64,000 nt of DNA from Typha latifolia (taxonomy: Eukaryota > Streptophyta > Magnoliopsida > Poales > Typhaceae). Shown one piece after another: positions 46,354 to 58,664 of the stretch (within the stretch, counting starts at the first letter, position 1; the number at the start of each line of letters is the position of its first letter). The notes beneath the pieces are model-generated. The model did not search any database and was not told the origin of the DNA. It worked only from the letters and a program-made list of their open reading frames with translations. Location: NCBI GenBank assembly GCA_019914945.1, contig CM034099.1, forward strand, positions 7,254,001 through 7,318,000. The letters are read 5' to 3'. The translations under genes and the position numbers were made by a program.

Positions 46354-47941
46354 GGTATCAGAAGAAAAGAAGAGATGAAAGTTTTTGGGAGAGGAGGGAT
46401 GGGGTTGGGTTTTGATGGTTAAGAGAGGTTTGGTGTTTAATGGGAGGAAGTCTAAGGACAGGAACGTCATTAAGGGTTTTGTACTGAGGGCATATTAGGG
46501 GTTAACATATGGAGTTCGTGGTAACGTCCTTCTCCACGAATGGCATGGCAAAGTCAACCATGACGTCGTTTTGTACTGAATAATACTCTGGCTATGCAAC
46601 ACGTTTTTTGTTTTTTTAATCATTCACGAGTCTAAAATCGGGCTGAACAAATAGCAGAACCGATCTAAATAAGGAGGCACCTAAATTTTACTAAGCTCTA
46701 CCTAATTTAAACTTGAAATTAAGACCCGATGTTTATTCTGTCGAACTGCTTCTCCAAATCAACCATACTATTGAGTTATCAACCATCTCAAGCCGTTGGC
46801 TAAGCTAACAATCACCATCCCACGACCTCCTTGATCATGAAGAAGATACCATATATATATCTCGTGGACACATCTAGATCACATCCTAGCCGTCCACAAT
46901 GATCCAAGGATCATCTACAACCTATGTTGTAGTGATCCGTTACAACCCAACCGGTGTCATACAACTATTTTTTTCAAAAAAAAAAAGGTAGGGAAATTTA
47001 TTACTAACACACTCAGGTAATAAATATTTATCATTAAACTCTTGCTTTTTTTTTAAAAAAAATCTCATTAATTTGCACCTAATAAAATAGTAAATATTTG
47101 ATTAATAAAAATACAAAATAGCTAAAATACCCTAATTTTAACCTTAAAATTCTATTCAATATTAAAGCCATTATAGATAATTTAACTCATTTATATGGTA
47201 ACTGTTCATTAAAAAAAACAAATATATAATATTTTCGAGGCATTAAAAGCAAACGGCCTAATATAATAATAAATATAGAGTATACACTATAAAATCAAGT
47301 TAGTCGTCCAAATGAAAGAGAAATTTTCCACGCACGTATCCCATTACGATCACTAGTTTAATTCGAACTAATCCAATTGAGCACGCGAATTGGTTTAAGA
47401 TACTACGTCTCATTAGTAGAAAGTTATGGTCAATTTCGTCTTAAGATCGAGTCGTGTGGTACACGTGGCCATGGTCGACAACGAAGTTAATCATAAAAAA
47501 GAATCTTCAAGTGATTACTACGTGGCTAAACTGGAGAGGTTGGAGAGGTCCTTAAGTGGTCCAAGATAACTACTTGTTAATATATACTTGTAGATAATTA
47601 ATTGGTCACTAAAATTTAGAGCAAGTGCTTGTCATGAGCTTGGATACTGTGACAAGTTTCCGTAGTAAAGTCTCTGTATACTATCAATGGAAGGGATGCT
47701 ATCAACAATGACATGCACCGCATACGTGGGTGTGAATGCGATGAAGCTTAGGGCAATTAAGTGGTCATCTCATCTCAATCTCCACTTATATACTTCTTTG
47801 TTTACTTGAAAATTACGTTATTATCAGCTAACTAATTCGCGTGTCATTCTTTTTCTCTCTCTCTCTTTTTTTTCTTTACTTTTTGATATATTTTTCTTTT
47901 GTCACGGATGTGGATCAGGAATATAATTCTCGTCGTCATGC

Positions 47942-47981
<40 letters not shown>

Positions 47982-48437
47982 AATTCTAATTTAGCTTAAA
48001 AATGTTGAAGATAATGCGAGAAATATATTAGTGCATGTGTATATAATATCTGGAAGGGAAAAATTACGTACCTGCAAATTAACACTTTAGATAGAATGTT
48101 TGTAAAGATATTATAAGCCTTAGGCTTGAAAATGAATCGCAGGACCAACGCAATCGAAATCCTTGCAAATTCTCATGTAAACTTTGAGAACAAACTCGGT
48201 ATAAGTAAGAATTGAACCTCGAGTGGGTGGGTTTGCCACGAAAGGGTAATCAAATGTGACCCGCCCTTCCACACTTGGCCTATGCCCGTCTGAGAAAAAA
48301 GCAGGCTAAGATTGACCCTGTCCAAAAGTTGGCCGTGTGTCAGGTCCGCTCTCATTCAGGCATAACCACAAACACCTGTATGGCTGTATATGTATAATTT
48401 CCTATCCCTGGAAATAACTTCACTCTCGATCACAAGC
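46354..48437. other. Divergent promoter region between NAC and PPR genes
   Basis: The two genes point away from each other, so this 2 kb carries both 5' regions. No gene is seen. It holds an AT-rich core and a perfect (GAT)n run at about 47942-47982. ACACGTGGCC lies near 47461, and TACGTGG elements occur nearby. Confidence 0.45.
47942..47982. repeat. (GAT)n microsatellite
   Basis: About 13 uninterrupted GAT trinucleotides. Confidence 0.95.
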
Positions 48438-51400
48438 ATGGTCTTGCCTTCTTGTCTCATCAAGAGAGGCTTAAACCCCTCCATCAAAGACCTCAACCAA
48501 TTCCTGTCGTCCCTCCTAAGAGCCCAAAAGCTTGAATTGGTTCTCTATCTCTTCTCCCAAATCACTTCAAACTCCATCGTGATCGACTCCAAAACTCGTT
48601 CCTTGATCTCCCACACAATCCTCAAAACCCGCCGGTTAGAAGAAGCCGAGCGGTTCATCTCCGACGCCGGAAGATTTGGTTTTCTTCCCCAGAACCGCCT
48701 GTGGAACTCTCTAATTCACAAAGTTTGCGTCTTGGAAGGAGACCCTGATAGAGCGCTCAAGTTGCTGCAAGAACTCACGAGGAACCGTGGTGTAGTTCCG
48801 TCCGCCAATACTTTTCGCACGTTGGTTTCGACCTTTATCTCTCGGGGTAAGATGGACAGTGCACTGGAGGTATTCGAGATAATGATTGATAGAAAAAATG
48901 GATACCAAATTGATAATTTTGTCTGCAGTTCGATAGTTTCTGGGTTTTCGAAGATTGGGAGGCCGGATCTCAGTTTGCGCTTTTATGAGAGAGTAAAAAA
49001 GCTTAGTGGGTTTTCACCAAATTTGATAACGAATACAGCTGCAGTTGATGCGTTTGGTAGAGAAGGTAGAATTGAGGAGGCCTGTGATTTGGTTCGGAAG
49101 ATGGAGGAGAAAGGAATAGTTTTGGATGCTGTTCTCTACAGCAGCTGGATTTCTGGGTATTTGAGAGAGGGACTTCTGATGGAGGGTCTCAGGAAGCATC
49201 AGTTAATGGCGGATAGAGGCACAGTCGTGGATGTGGTTTGTTATACTAATATAATTGATGGGTTATGTAAGGAAGGGATTGTAGAAAAAGTAATTGGGTT
49301 TCTGGATGAGATGGAGAAGCGAAACATTAGACCTAATTTAATTACTTATACAGCAATAATTGGTGGTTTCTGCAAGAGAAACAAATTGGACGAGGCATTT
49401 TGTATGTTTAAGAAAATGGAAGAATCAGGAATGGTGGTAGATGAATATGTTTATTCAATTTTGATTGACTGTTTGTGCAAAAAGGGAGATTTGGACAGGG
49501 CTTTCTCTTTGCTCGAGGAAATGGAGAACAAAGGGATTAAAGGGGGAACTGTGATATACAATGCAGTGATAAATGGTTTGTGTAAAGCAGGAAAGACACG
49601 AAAGGGAGATGAAATCTCTGAAAGCCTTGTTGCTGATAATTTCACATATAGTACATTGTTACATGGTTATATGAAGGAAAAGGATGTGCAAGGCATGATG
49701 GCCGTAAAGCAGAGATTTGAGAATGATGCCATCTCCACGGACGTTGTCATGTGTAATGTGCTTATCAAGGCTTTGCTAATGGTGGGCATGGTGGATGATG
49801 CGTGTGGCCTGTTTAATAAAATGCCTGAGATGGGTTTAGTAGCTAATTCTATCACATACTACACAATGATAGATGGACATTTTAAACTAGGAAGAACTGA
49901 CAAGGCATTGGAGTTGTTTAATGAGTATAGAATAGCTTGTTCATCCTCCAGTGCTGTCTGTCATAATTGTGTTATCAAAACATTATGTAAAGAAGGAATG
50001 TTAGATATGGCTGTTGAAGTGTTCCTGGATATTATTGATAAGAAAATATTTCCTGATTCGATTACTTACAGGAAATTGATTGCTGCTCACTTTAAAGAGC
50101 ATGCTGGAGAGGGGGTCTTGCAGTTCATCCACAGGATGGAAATATCAGATCCTGAAGTACTTTCTTTGATATGCAATGAAGCTGTTGCTTTCTTAAGCAC
50201 AAAGGATTGTTGTACAGCTGCATTGGATTTGTACATGTTAGTCAGAAGGAGAGGCTTTGCTGTTACAAGTAAAACTAGTAATGTACTCCTAAAATGTCTT
50301 CTCCGTAATACAAGTGAACAGGTTGCTCGACTTTTAGTGAGTGATTGCATTAAGTTTCATGGCATTTTTGAACCTAGAATGATTAATTTATTGTCTCGTT
50401 ATCTTTGCAAGAAGAATGTTGAAAAGGCTCTCCAGTTTTCTAATGACATGGGCAATCAGAATATTTCTGTCACTGTTCTCCGAACAGCTGTTGATGCTCT
50501 CAGGAAAGACGGCAAATTTCATGATGCATATAACTTTCTGAAGGAATCGGAGGAAAAAGGCTTGGCTGTGGATTTAGCTGCTTACTCCATGGTGGTGGAT
50601 GAGCTTTGCAAAGAGGGGTATGTCAAAAAAGCATTAGATCTTTGTGCAAGCATGAAAAGGAAGGGGATTTATCCAAACATTGTAATCCATAATTCAGTGC
50701 TTAATGGTTTGTGCCGGCAGGGGTGTCTGTTTGAGGCATTTAGGTTATTCGATTCCTTAGAATGCAATAATGTGCTTCCAACAGTAATCACATATGCCAC
50801 TCTTATAGGAGCTTTGTGTAGAGAGGGATTCCTGCAGGATGCTAATGAATTATTTGAGAGTATGCCCATTAGGGGCATCGCCCCTAATACACGTGTTTAC
50901 AATTTGATGATAAGTGGATATTGCAACTTTGGATTAGTTGAAGATGCATTGAAGCTTCTTAATGACTTGGAGGAAAATTGTCTTCTGCCGGATGCTTTTA
51001 CAGTAAGTGCTATTATTAGCGGTTATTGTTTGAGGGGTGACATTGAAGGTGCCTCAAGTTTCTTTGATGACTACAGGAGGAGAGAAATTGTCCCAGACTT
51101 CCTAGGTTTCATGAACCTCATAAAAGGATTCTATGCAAAAGGAAGGATGGAAGAAGCTAGGGGTATCCTAAGGGAGATGTTTCAATGTACAGAAATAGTG
51201 AATTTAATAAATAAAGCTGGAGATGAAATTCATGCTGAGTCACTAGATAGTCTTCTATTACTTGCATGTGAGCAAGGCAGAATTCGTGAAATCATAGTTA
51301 TCCTAAGTGAAATCAGATCCATGTCTATCTCTTCATTGCATTATACCAGTGATAATAGAGTTATACGACTCAAGAACTTGCAGAAGATCGGAGTTTTAGA

Positions 51401-51698
51401 TATTGATACTGCAAGAAAAGGTCCTGGACAAGGAGGTTCATATCCGGTGGCATTTGAAGCTACTAGAAATTTCTATGACAGGTCAAATCTCAATACTGGA
51501 CAGAGAGATGTAAGTTATGTAAATGGTTGTCCACCCATGGACGATCACAGTGTCATGGAGGGCGATGAGAATCTGATAGGGAAATCACTGTATGATGACT
51601 TTGATATATATTATCCTGTCATTGCAGCACTCTGTTCAAAAGGGGAACTGCAGAAAGCTAATAGTGCAGTCAAAACAATGCTTCTAAATTCAGGATAA
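48438..51698 (+). CDS. P-class pentatricopeptide repeat protein, probably organellar
   Basis: A single intronless frame of 1086 residues from ATG 48438 (MVLPSCLIKRGLNPS). An in-frame ATG at 48390 would add 16 residues. The downstream ATG is preferred because family members start just before this L..RG..P segment. Residues about 100-930 are made of ~35-residue PPR units. A typical unit reads VCYTNIIDGLCKEGIVEKVI, followed by a DEMEKRNIRPN-type linker; others show YTAIIGGFCK and TYATLIGALCREG. No E, DYW or SMR domain is present, so it is P-class. The last ~150 residues are not PPR-like. P-class proteins bind specific organellar RNAs and act in stabilisation, splicing or translation. The overall arrangement resembles the mitochondrial At5g57250 type, an assignment from memory. 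The N-terminus is basic, hydrophobic and Ser-rich, fitting a mitochondrial presequence. Confidence 0.9.
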   Translation: MVLPSCLIKRGLNPSIKDLNQFLSSLLRAQKLELVLYLFSQITSNSIVIDSKTRSLISHTILKTRRLEEAERFISDAGRFGFLPQNRLWNSLIHKVCVLEGDPDRALKLLQELTRNRGVVPSANTFRTLVSTFISRGKMDSALEVFEIMIDRKNGYQIDNFVCSSIVSGFSKIGRPDLSLRFYERVKKLSGFSPNLITNTAAVDAFGREGRIEEACDLVRKMEEKGIVLDAVLYSSWISGYLREGLLMEGLRKHQLMADRGTVVDVVCYTNIIDGLCKEGIVEKVIGFLDEMEKRNIRPNLITYTAIIGGFCKRNKLDEAFCMFKKMEESGMVVDEYVYSILIDCLCKKGDLDRAFSLLEEMENKGIKGGTVIYNAVINGLCKAGKTRKGDEISESLVADNFTYSTLLHGYMKEKDVQGMMAVKQRFENDAISTDVVMCNVLIKALLMVGMVDDACGLFNKMPEMGLVANSITYYTMIDGHFKLGRTDKALELFNEYRIACSSSSAVCHNCVIKTLCKEGMLDMAVEVFLDIIDKKIFPDSITYRKLIAAHFKEHAGEGVLQFIHRMEISDPEVLSLICNEAVAFLSTKDCCTAALDLYMLVRRRGFAVTSKTSNVLLKCLLRNTSEQVARLLVSDCIKFHGIFEPRMINLLSRYLCKKNVEKALQFSNDMGNQNISVTVLRTAVDALRKDGKFHDAYNFLKESEEKGLAVDLAAYSMVVDELCKEGYVKKALDLCASMKRKGIYPNIVIHNSVLNGLCRQGCLFEAFRLFDSLECNNVLPTVITYATLIGALCREGFLQDANELFESMPIRGIAPNTRVYNLMISGYCNFGLVEDALKLLNDLEENCLLPDAFTVSAIISGYCLRGDIEGASSFFDDYRRREIVPDFLGFMNLIKGFYAKGRMEEARGILREMFQCTEIVNLINKAGDEIHAESLDSLLLLACEQGRIREIIVILSEIRSMSISSLHYTSDNRVIRLKNLQKIGVLDIDTARKGPGQGGSYPVAFEATRNFYDRSNLNTGQRDVSYVNGCPPMDDHSVMEGDENLIGKSLYDDFDIYYPVIAALCSKGELQKANSAVKTMLLNSG

Positions 51699-53967
51699 GA
51701 TGTTAATTTGGGCTTCCAGAGCTTCTGGGAATTTGTTCTTTGGTTCTGTACAAACTCTAGCTAATTGATCCAGAGGTATGTTATTGTTTTCCACTCATAT
51801 GAGTTTTTAATTCACTTGTTTGCTATGATAAGATATACCTCCTCCAGATAGTTTGAATTTTATCTAGAGGTATCCTTTATTCCCTTTCTTCTCTTATAAT
51901 TTGATGCACACAAATGAAGTCCAAGGGATCTTGGAAGTACACTTGAGGGTACTCGTATAGATTCAACATAAATATACCATCTTTATTCAGAGTTGGAGCA
52001 TCTAACTGAAGGTCTTCTTCAGATTGTTGATACACACATTAGCCATTAGGTAAGCCCTGTTTTACGTAGGATAGCTGCCTATTATGTGACAAAATAAACT
52101 CCACATACATTATCATTCTTAATGTTCTCATTCTACACAGTAGACATATTGGTCAGTCTTTTTCTCCTTCTTTGGCATAGGGATTTTTGTCAATATAGCA
52201 ATATACAAACATAAAATCAAACAAGTTATTGAGGGAGTCACTTCTTGCCCTTATTTATTTATTTATTTTGAATGCTTTCTTTTAAAATTGTAACAAAGTG
52301 GAGCTGATATACTTTGTATTCAATGTTGTATCCAGCTTATCTCACTACCTTTCATATGACCCTTTCACCTTTTGTATTTAGATATGTATCTATTGTATCT
52401 GCTCTGCAAAATGGGGATGGATGCATGGTTTGAGTCACCGAGACAGCCTCATTCGAAAATGGGGTAAAGACTGTGTGATCTTGCCCTCTTCAAACATCTA
52501 TGCACTATGATGCTCTGTCTTAGACATATTTATGCATTTATCGTGAGGTTTTCAGTTCTTCAGTAATATCTTTTGAGGTGAATCATTCCCAAAGACTGAT
52601 GAATGTAACTTTTATTAATAAAGACCACAATTCTGTTTTTTTGGATTCATCCATCTTGAAGTTTCTTCAAATGCTATATTCCTGTTATGTAAAATTTATT
52701 CTATATATCATTGCCTTGCAGCAATCTTTGATCACCATGGATGGATCTCTGCTGCCGAGAACTATAGGGTAGCAACAACTCATGCACGTCCAGATCTTCA
52801 CATAGTGCAGTTCCTGCGATTGTATGGCATACACCAGGAAATGAAGTCATGGCTGTTCCTGATTTAATCATGCAGGTGACTGTCTATGTCCTTTTTAGAC
52901 TTGTGCTCAAGTGTTTGTACTTTGTGTAGAGTTCTTAGTAAACTGTATTGCTTGCCTAGGTGCTTGCTGGAAGAAATAATCCTGAGCAGGCAGCGAGCAT
53001 GGAGCTCCCTCGCTGATGATCTTGCCCCATGTTTGGGATTGTTTGTGGTGAGGCATCTGCAGAGGATGAGACGCTGAAGGATATGGTGCATTAAAAGTTA
53101 CAGCTGAGTCTGCTGATAAGTATCTTCACTGAACAAATAAGCTCTTCTCATAAGCAGAATTGTATCAATCTTTTATTAATATGTAACTAATCATTCCAGT
53201 CTATAGAAGCAGAGAGGCATACTAACAGCTCTGATAGGCAACTAAGAATTATCTTTAATCAATTTTTATTTCTACTTATTTTTGTAACAGCAAGTGTTAA
53301 TGAACTGCAGTATCAACAGTTCTCTGATTGTAAAACGGATTAGAAAGAGTGCTCCAAATGCCCTGCTATCAAAAATGTATCAACTCTGAGAATTTGCACA
53401 AATAATGGGAAGAAAAGCTTACAATTTACCAGTTAATTTGGTATGTTACCAAAATTAATATAGCTTGAAAATTGATGCAGCTCAAGCTACATTTGAACAG
53501 TTACTATTGTTGCAGCTGGAGGTGATTTGTATGAATTTCAACTTGCCAATGTTTCGTAAAAGAAATGGGATACAATCCTAAGAGATGATCGTGTTCATTA
53601 TTACAGCGCTGATCAATGAAACAAAGAAGAAAAAAAAAAAACAATTGAAGAATCAAAAGAACTAATCTATAAAAAATGACAAAGAAGTCATCAAAAATGC
53701 AGCTAAGGACACCAAGGGACGCGGGCTGATATCACTTTTTGGGATGCCTGACAAGCTTCAATCTGCACAACCTAAGCTATGAAGGGGCAACCCAATTATC
53801 ACAGCCTTCCTCCTGTTTTCTAATCCAGAGTAGACTCCAAAGTGCATTTCTGTACCACAGTTGCTCTTCAAACCAGAGTTGGGAAAAGAACTTGGTCAGC
53901 TGTACAACTAGCTGCAGGTCACCTCATATTTTGAAGTACATTGTGGTTAGAAGAAAGTGAGCAATTT
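51699..53967. other. Convergent intergenic region (PPR and O-fucosyltransferase 3' sides)
   Basis: Contains the PPR 3'UTR and AT-rich spacer. The stretch at 52720-53090 is GC-richer and could be a spliced 3'UTR exon or a gene relic, but no domain is recognisable. No RNA gene is seen. Confidence 0.4.
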
Positions 53968-56900
53968 TTATATATCAGAGTATCTTGATTCAGTTCTCGT
54001 ATTCCTTGGAGGGCCAAGGCATTCTTGAGGATTGGCATAAAAATAATCCTCTTCCTTAGGCCGTCCAGGAAGAACTTTCCTTCTTGTAGGCTGGCCCATG
54101 CGATTCTTGTGTACCTCTTTAACGGCAATTGAGAACTCATCCCACGATAGTTTACCATCGTGAAGAAGATCCAAAACCTTCACCAATTCTCTCCTATCCA
54201 ACAGGATGGTCTTACGAAAGCCTGTGTACCTACATAGACCAAGAGAAAGGCCTATCAGCATATTTTAAAACCATGAAACCCCATGCAAGGATTAATTTTG
54301 TCCAACCAGAATATTCAAAAAAAAATTCATAAACCAAGAGAAAATTTTATATTCTTTATGATATTTGGGTAAATTGGAAACAGTCTAGTAGATAGTTCTC
54401 CCAATTTGCTTGATTCATAATGTCTGTCTCTATCAAACTACAGGATCAAATACACATTCTTTGGTTATGCAAGTATGAATTTTTCTGAAGAAGCTATTCA
54501 TTGATTTTGACAGGATGATGGGGCTCCTGAAAGCATGTTTTTGTGTGTGCTGCGATATTTGATTAGTGATTAATGCTAACCAATAAATGAAGCAACATCC
54601 CAAATTTGGAGGCAAACCTGCGGTGTCCTTCAACAAGTTTTGCCATATTCCCATCATAACTGGGAATGAAAACATCACTTGAAACAGAAACCAGATAATC
54701 CAATGCTGCCATCTGGGTTGAATGGTTCTGGAATGGCCTCAATTCATCAGGAGATAGAAGCATCTCCTTTCTTACCTATATTTAGAAGGAAAGAAAAAGT
54801 ATCAGGGGAACATCTTATATGAAGATTCAGGAGAAAAGAAATACTGCTTACTATTTTAGGATATGCTGCCCTCAGCATTGCCAGCCTTCTTTCACCACCA
54901 TATATTTCACCAGAGGCAATGTATATTAGAGTGTCCCTTCTGAATCCTAGTGCTTTGAGCACCAATGTAATTTCCTCAGGTGTAAGCGGACATAGTCCTT
55001 CCAGCCTTCTCATTTCAGAATCAATTTCCTTCTCTTTCCACCATGGAAATGCATATCTGAAGGTTAAAAAAATGACCCAAGATTACTAAGTATTAGGCCA
55101 AAACAAATAAGAAAAACAATCACTAAAGAATAAAATAAACAGCAAACCTCATTCTTGTGAGTTCCTCAATTTCGCCTTCAGAACATCCATGTGTACAACC
55201 AGAAAAAGATAACATATCCATCTCATATCGCAAGTGGAGGACAACAAAGAATCCACTTCTTTGAAGGACTGATATAAGCTTGTTGCCTAGGGCCTCGATC
55301 TGTGGAGTAAATCTTATTGCCTCATAGTTAATACGACAACGAAGCTTTTGAAGCTTATTGGGGAGACCATTGTTTGCAAGACGGGCATCTGTTTTATTGA
55401 AGTGGAGTACTTTGTGCTTCCTTACAAGAGGTAAGATCTGAAAGAAATCAGTATCCAAAATCACATCCTTTTTTAGACAAAACAAAAAGAACTACCCATA
55501 ATTTGAGACAAACTCTTGTACCTGTTTTAAGTAATATTTTTCACTAGACCAACTGACTGGAGGCATCGAGAATGGAATTTTCTTACTGAATTTCTGAGGA
55601 AGCCTTTTGACAATTTTCACTTCATCTCTCAATGAATTTATGAAGTAATTTACATTAAAGATATCCCCAAAATCACTGCAAAATTTACCAACTGCATCAA
55701 GACAGCAGCAACTAAAATAGTAATACAACATAGAGCAAGCAAGCAGAAGTCCAAACCTTGGATCAGCCCAGAAAGATGTTTTATCAAGTTCAGGAATTAC
55801 TAAGGTCAAATTAAGATAGCGTGCAACAGTAACCATATCACAAATCTGCAAGGATCCATCATTTTGATATGAACTAGAAATTAGCAAACCAACATATAGT
55901 CCAACATTAGCATATTACTTAGTCACCATGTCTTGTAGCAAAAGGTGACCTCAGAAAGAATCAACTGGAAGTATATTATGATAAAATTTACATACCGCTG
56001 CTCGCATTTGATTCAGGCCCCCATTGCATGACACCTGAAGATAACCATTGCTTCTGTAAACTCCTGTACAAGATTAAAAAACCTCACTATATCAATATGC
56101 AAGGTCAACTGCTAAATGCTCTATGAGCAATATCCAACAGGAATGGCTATAGAGCAAGAAAATTTGCTACCATGGCTAATCAAAATGCCTGAGAGGAAAA
56201 ATGAGAAAACAATGAACATCAAGATAAACCAAATAACAAGAATAGAATGGTGAGAAGACTATTTATTTTGTCATACTTAATGCCAATATTATGGTAATTC
56301 TGTATTCCATAATTCTTATGCAACTATCCCCCCTTTGAATTAGAACTCAAGCAGATGACATCATGTAACAGATCTTAAAGTAAAGATAGAAGAAGAAAAC
56401 GAATAAAAGAAGATTTACTGGGATTATTTGCCATCTACTGCACCCGGCATGCATGCAACCATGAGAGAGAGAGAGAGAGGGAGAGAATTGGTTTACGTGG
56501 CATGGTCATCCATAATATTGGTTTCCTCTAAGTACCGTTGAAGAGTCCCGCATAGTGCCCTTCTTATACTGTTAGAACCCTCCTATAGATGCCGACAAAT
56601 GCACACCCCGGTTGTTACGGCTTTGGTTGTGGAAACCAAGTTCCCAAGTTCAAGTCCTCTCAAAGATGTAAGCTGGAATTTATAATGGAATTGCAAAAGG
56701 CGCTGGATGTGGAAACTCCAGTGATGTCGCTACTGCTGGTCCTGCTGGCTGCAGTTGATGTGGCTGACCTGTTGGGCCCTGTAAACTGTAATTGGAGAAG
56801 GTAGGCCACATGTCATCCAACTCACCTAGTCTATCGGCTCATCTAATAATCCTTTTGAAGAGTAAAAGACATCCATAGATAACATACAAACTAACAATGG

Positions 56901-58523
56901 AGTTCTAATTACAGGCTCAATAACAAAAATGTGGTAGTCAAGGAAGATCCTATTATCCAAATTAGACAAACAGCCAAAGCTAATACCATTGGTTTTTCTT
57001 TCCACAACCTGCTTTAGCTGCTATTGGTTTGTTTTCTAAGAATCCACCTTCGTCAGCTCAGTGACGAATTTGATACGTGCCTATATATGGTCAATTTAAA
57101 ACAATCCTATTGTAAAAGTTAGCTAATAGTTTATTTGCAGAAGAAATAAAGGTTCCAATAGTTGAAAGAACCAATTTTGGGATTGAGTGTTCGAACGACC
57201 CTTCAGGTTTTCGAAACGTAAATTCCCGAAAGCAGAATATTAAATAGGCATTCGAATGCATTTTCAAACTCCCAAAAGAGGAACTCTAGTCTAGGTGTTT
57301 TATTTATTATTTTTGTATGTTGGGCAATAGGACTAGAGAATGTTCTATCCTATTGCTAAGTCTAATCGAGTCAGGGAACCACCTATAAATAAATGTCGTG
57401 TGCACCTGGTTAATTATCTTGGATTATTGAAGTTAATTTGCAAGATCGTCTCCTTCCTCCTTATTTGACTACATCTAAGCTTTAAAACCCTAACCACTAT
57501 CTAGGATATTCATTGCTATCTTCCTCTTCGTCTAGTCAAACCCCCTTGATGCTAAAGAACGACTCTACTTCTTCTCTATCCCTTTTCTACTGACTATCTC
57601 GACTTCCCTCTTTGTCATCTCCACAACCCTAGGCCGATCACCACCATGCCTCTTCGACCTCCCCTTTCTTCGATCCATCTCGATAGATTCGGTCCCCATC
57701 CCAAATGTATCTCAATCTCAAAAGTAATCTACTATCTAATCATTTGATCTAGTTACATCTTAATTTTGGAGATCTGCGGTAACTCTAATTTTCTGTTCGT
57801 GAGTCAAAATCTAATTCCGTCTTCAGATTTGGACTCGCAGAGATTATGGGGTTAGAAAGGTGATCGTTACACCTATGTTTAAAGATTATCTAACAGACTA
57901 ACTATATGTTTTCTGGAAAATATTCTCAAGAAATGTGTGACATAATATTTTTGCTCAAATATGCTAAATCTAGATAATAAACTAATTAGATTTCTTAGCA
58001 ATCAAATCATTAACAAACAATCCTATAAATGCTTTATTGTATAATCCTGCTCCCCTAGCACCTCTAAGCAAAAGCATCATTTGGGAAGGTGTTTAAAAAG
58101 TAAAGAGGAATCCTAGCTAATGTGTTTTCTACGGTCACAAGATTCACAATACAATCTATACAAATTGCAAGAAAAGTAAGTGAAATAATGACGAAGATGC
58201 TATTCAGGTAGATACAACACTTAGCTAGATTATAAAGAGAAGGTTGCCAAGTTAGCGAGTTTTAGAGAGAATCTAAGTATGTTTAAACAAGACAAATACT
58301 GTTGGAGGAAAGAAAAGAATAGATTGTTTTCCACCTTCTGGAGTTTAGCAGATTAGTTATGAGTTCAATAGATCCTGTTAGCAGAAAGACAAGTTCTCAC
58401 CTCCTTGAAGCATTCCAATCATCGAAATGGCAAATTGTAAGGGAGAAAAGTCAAAAATAGCAAAAGATGGGAGAAAGATGTTACTAGATGATGATGATGA
58501 TGATAATAATAATAATAATAATA

Positions 58524-58595
<72 letters not shown>

Positions 58596-58628
58596 TAGTA
58601 CTAGTAGCAGTAGTATTATAATAACAAA

Positions 58629-58664
<36 letters not shown>

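Noticed and set aside
52720..53100. GC-richer segment after the PPR gene as a separate small gene
   Set aside because: No open frame of convincing length or recognised motif; could be 3'UTR.
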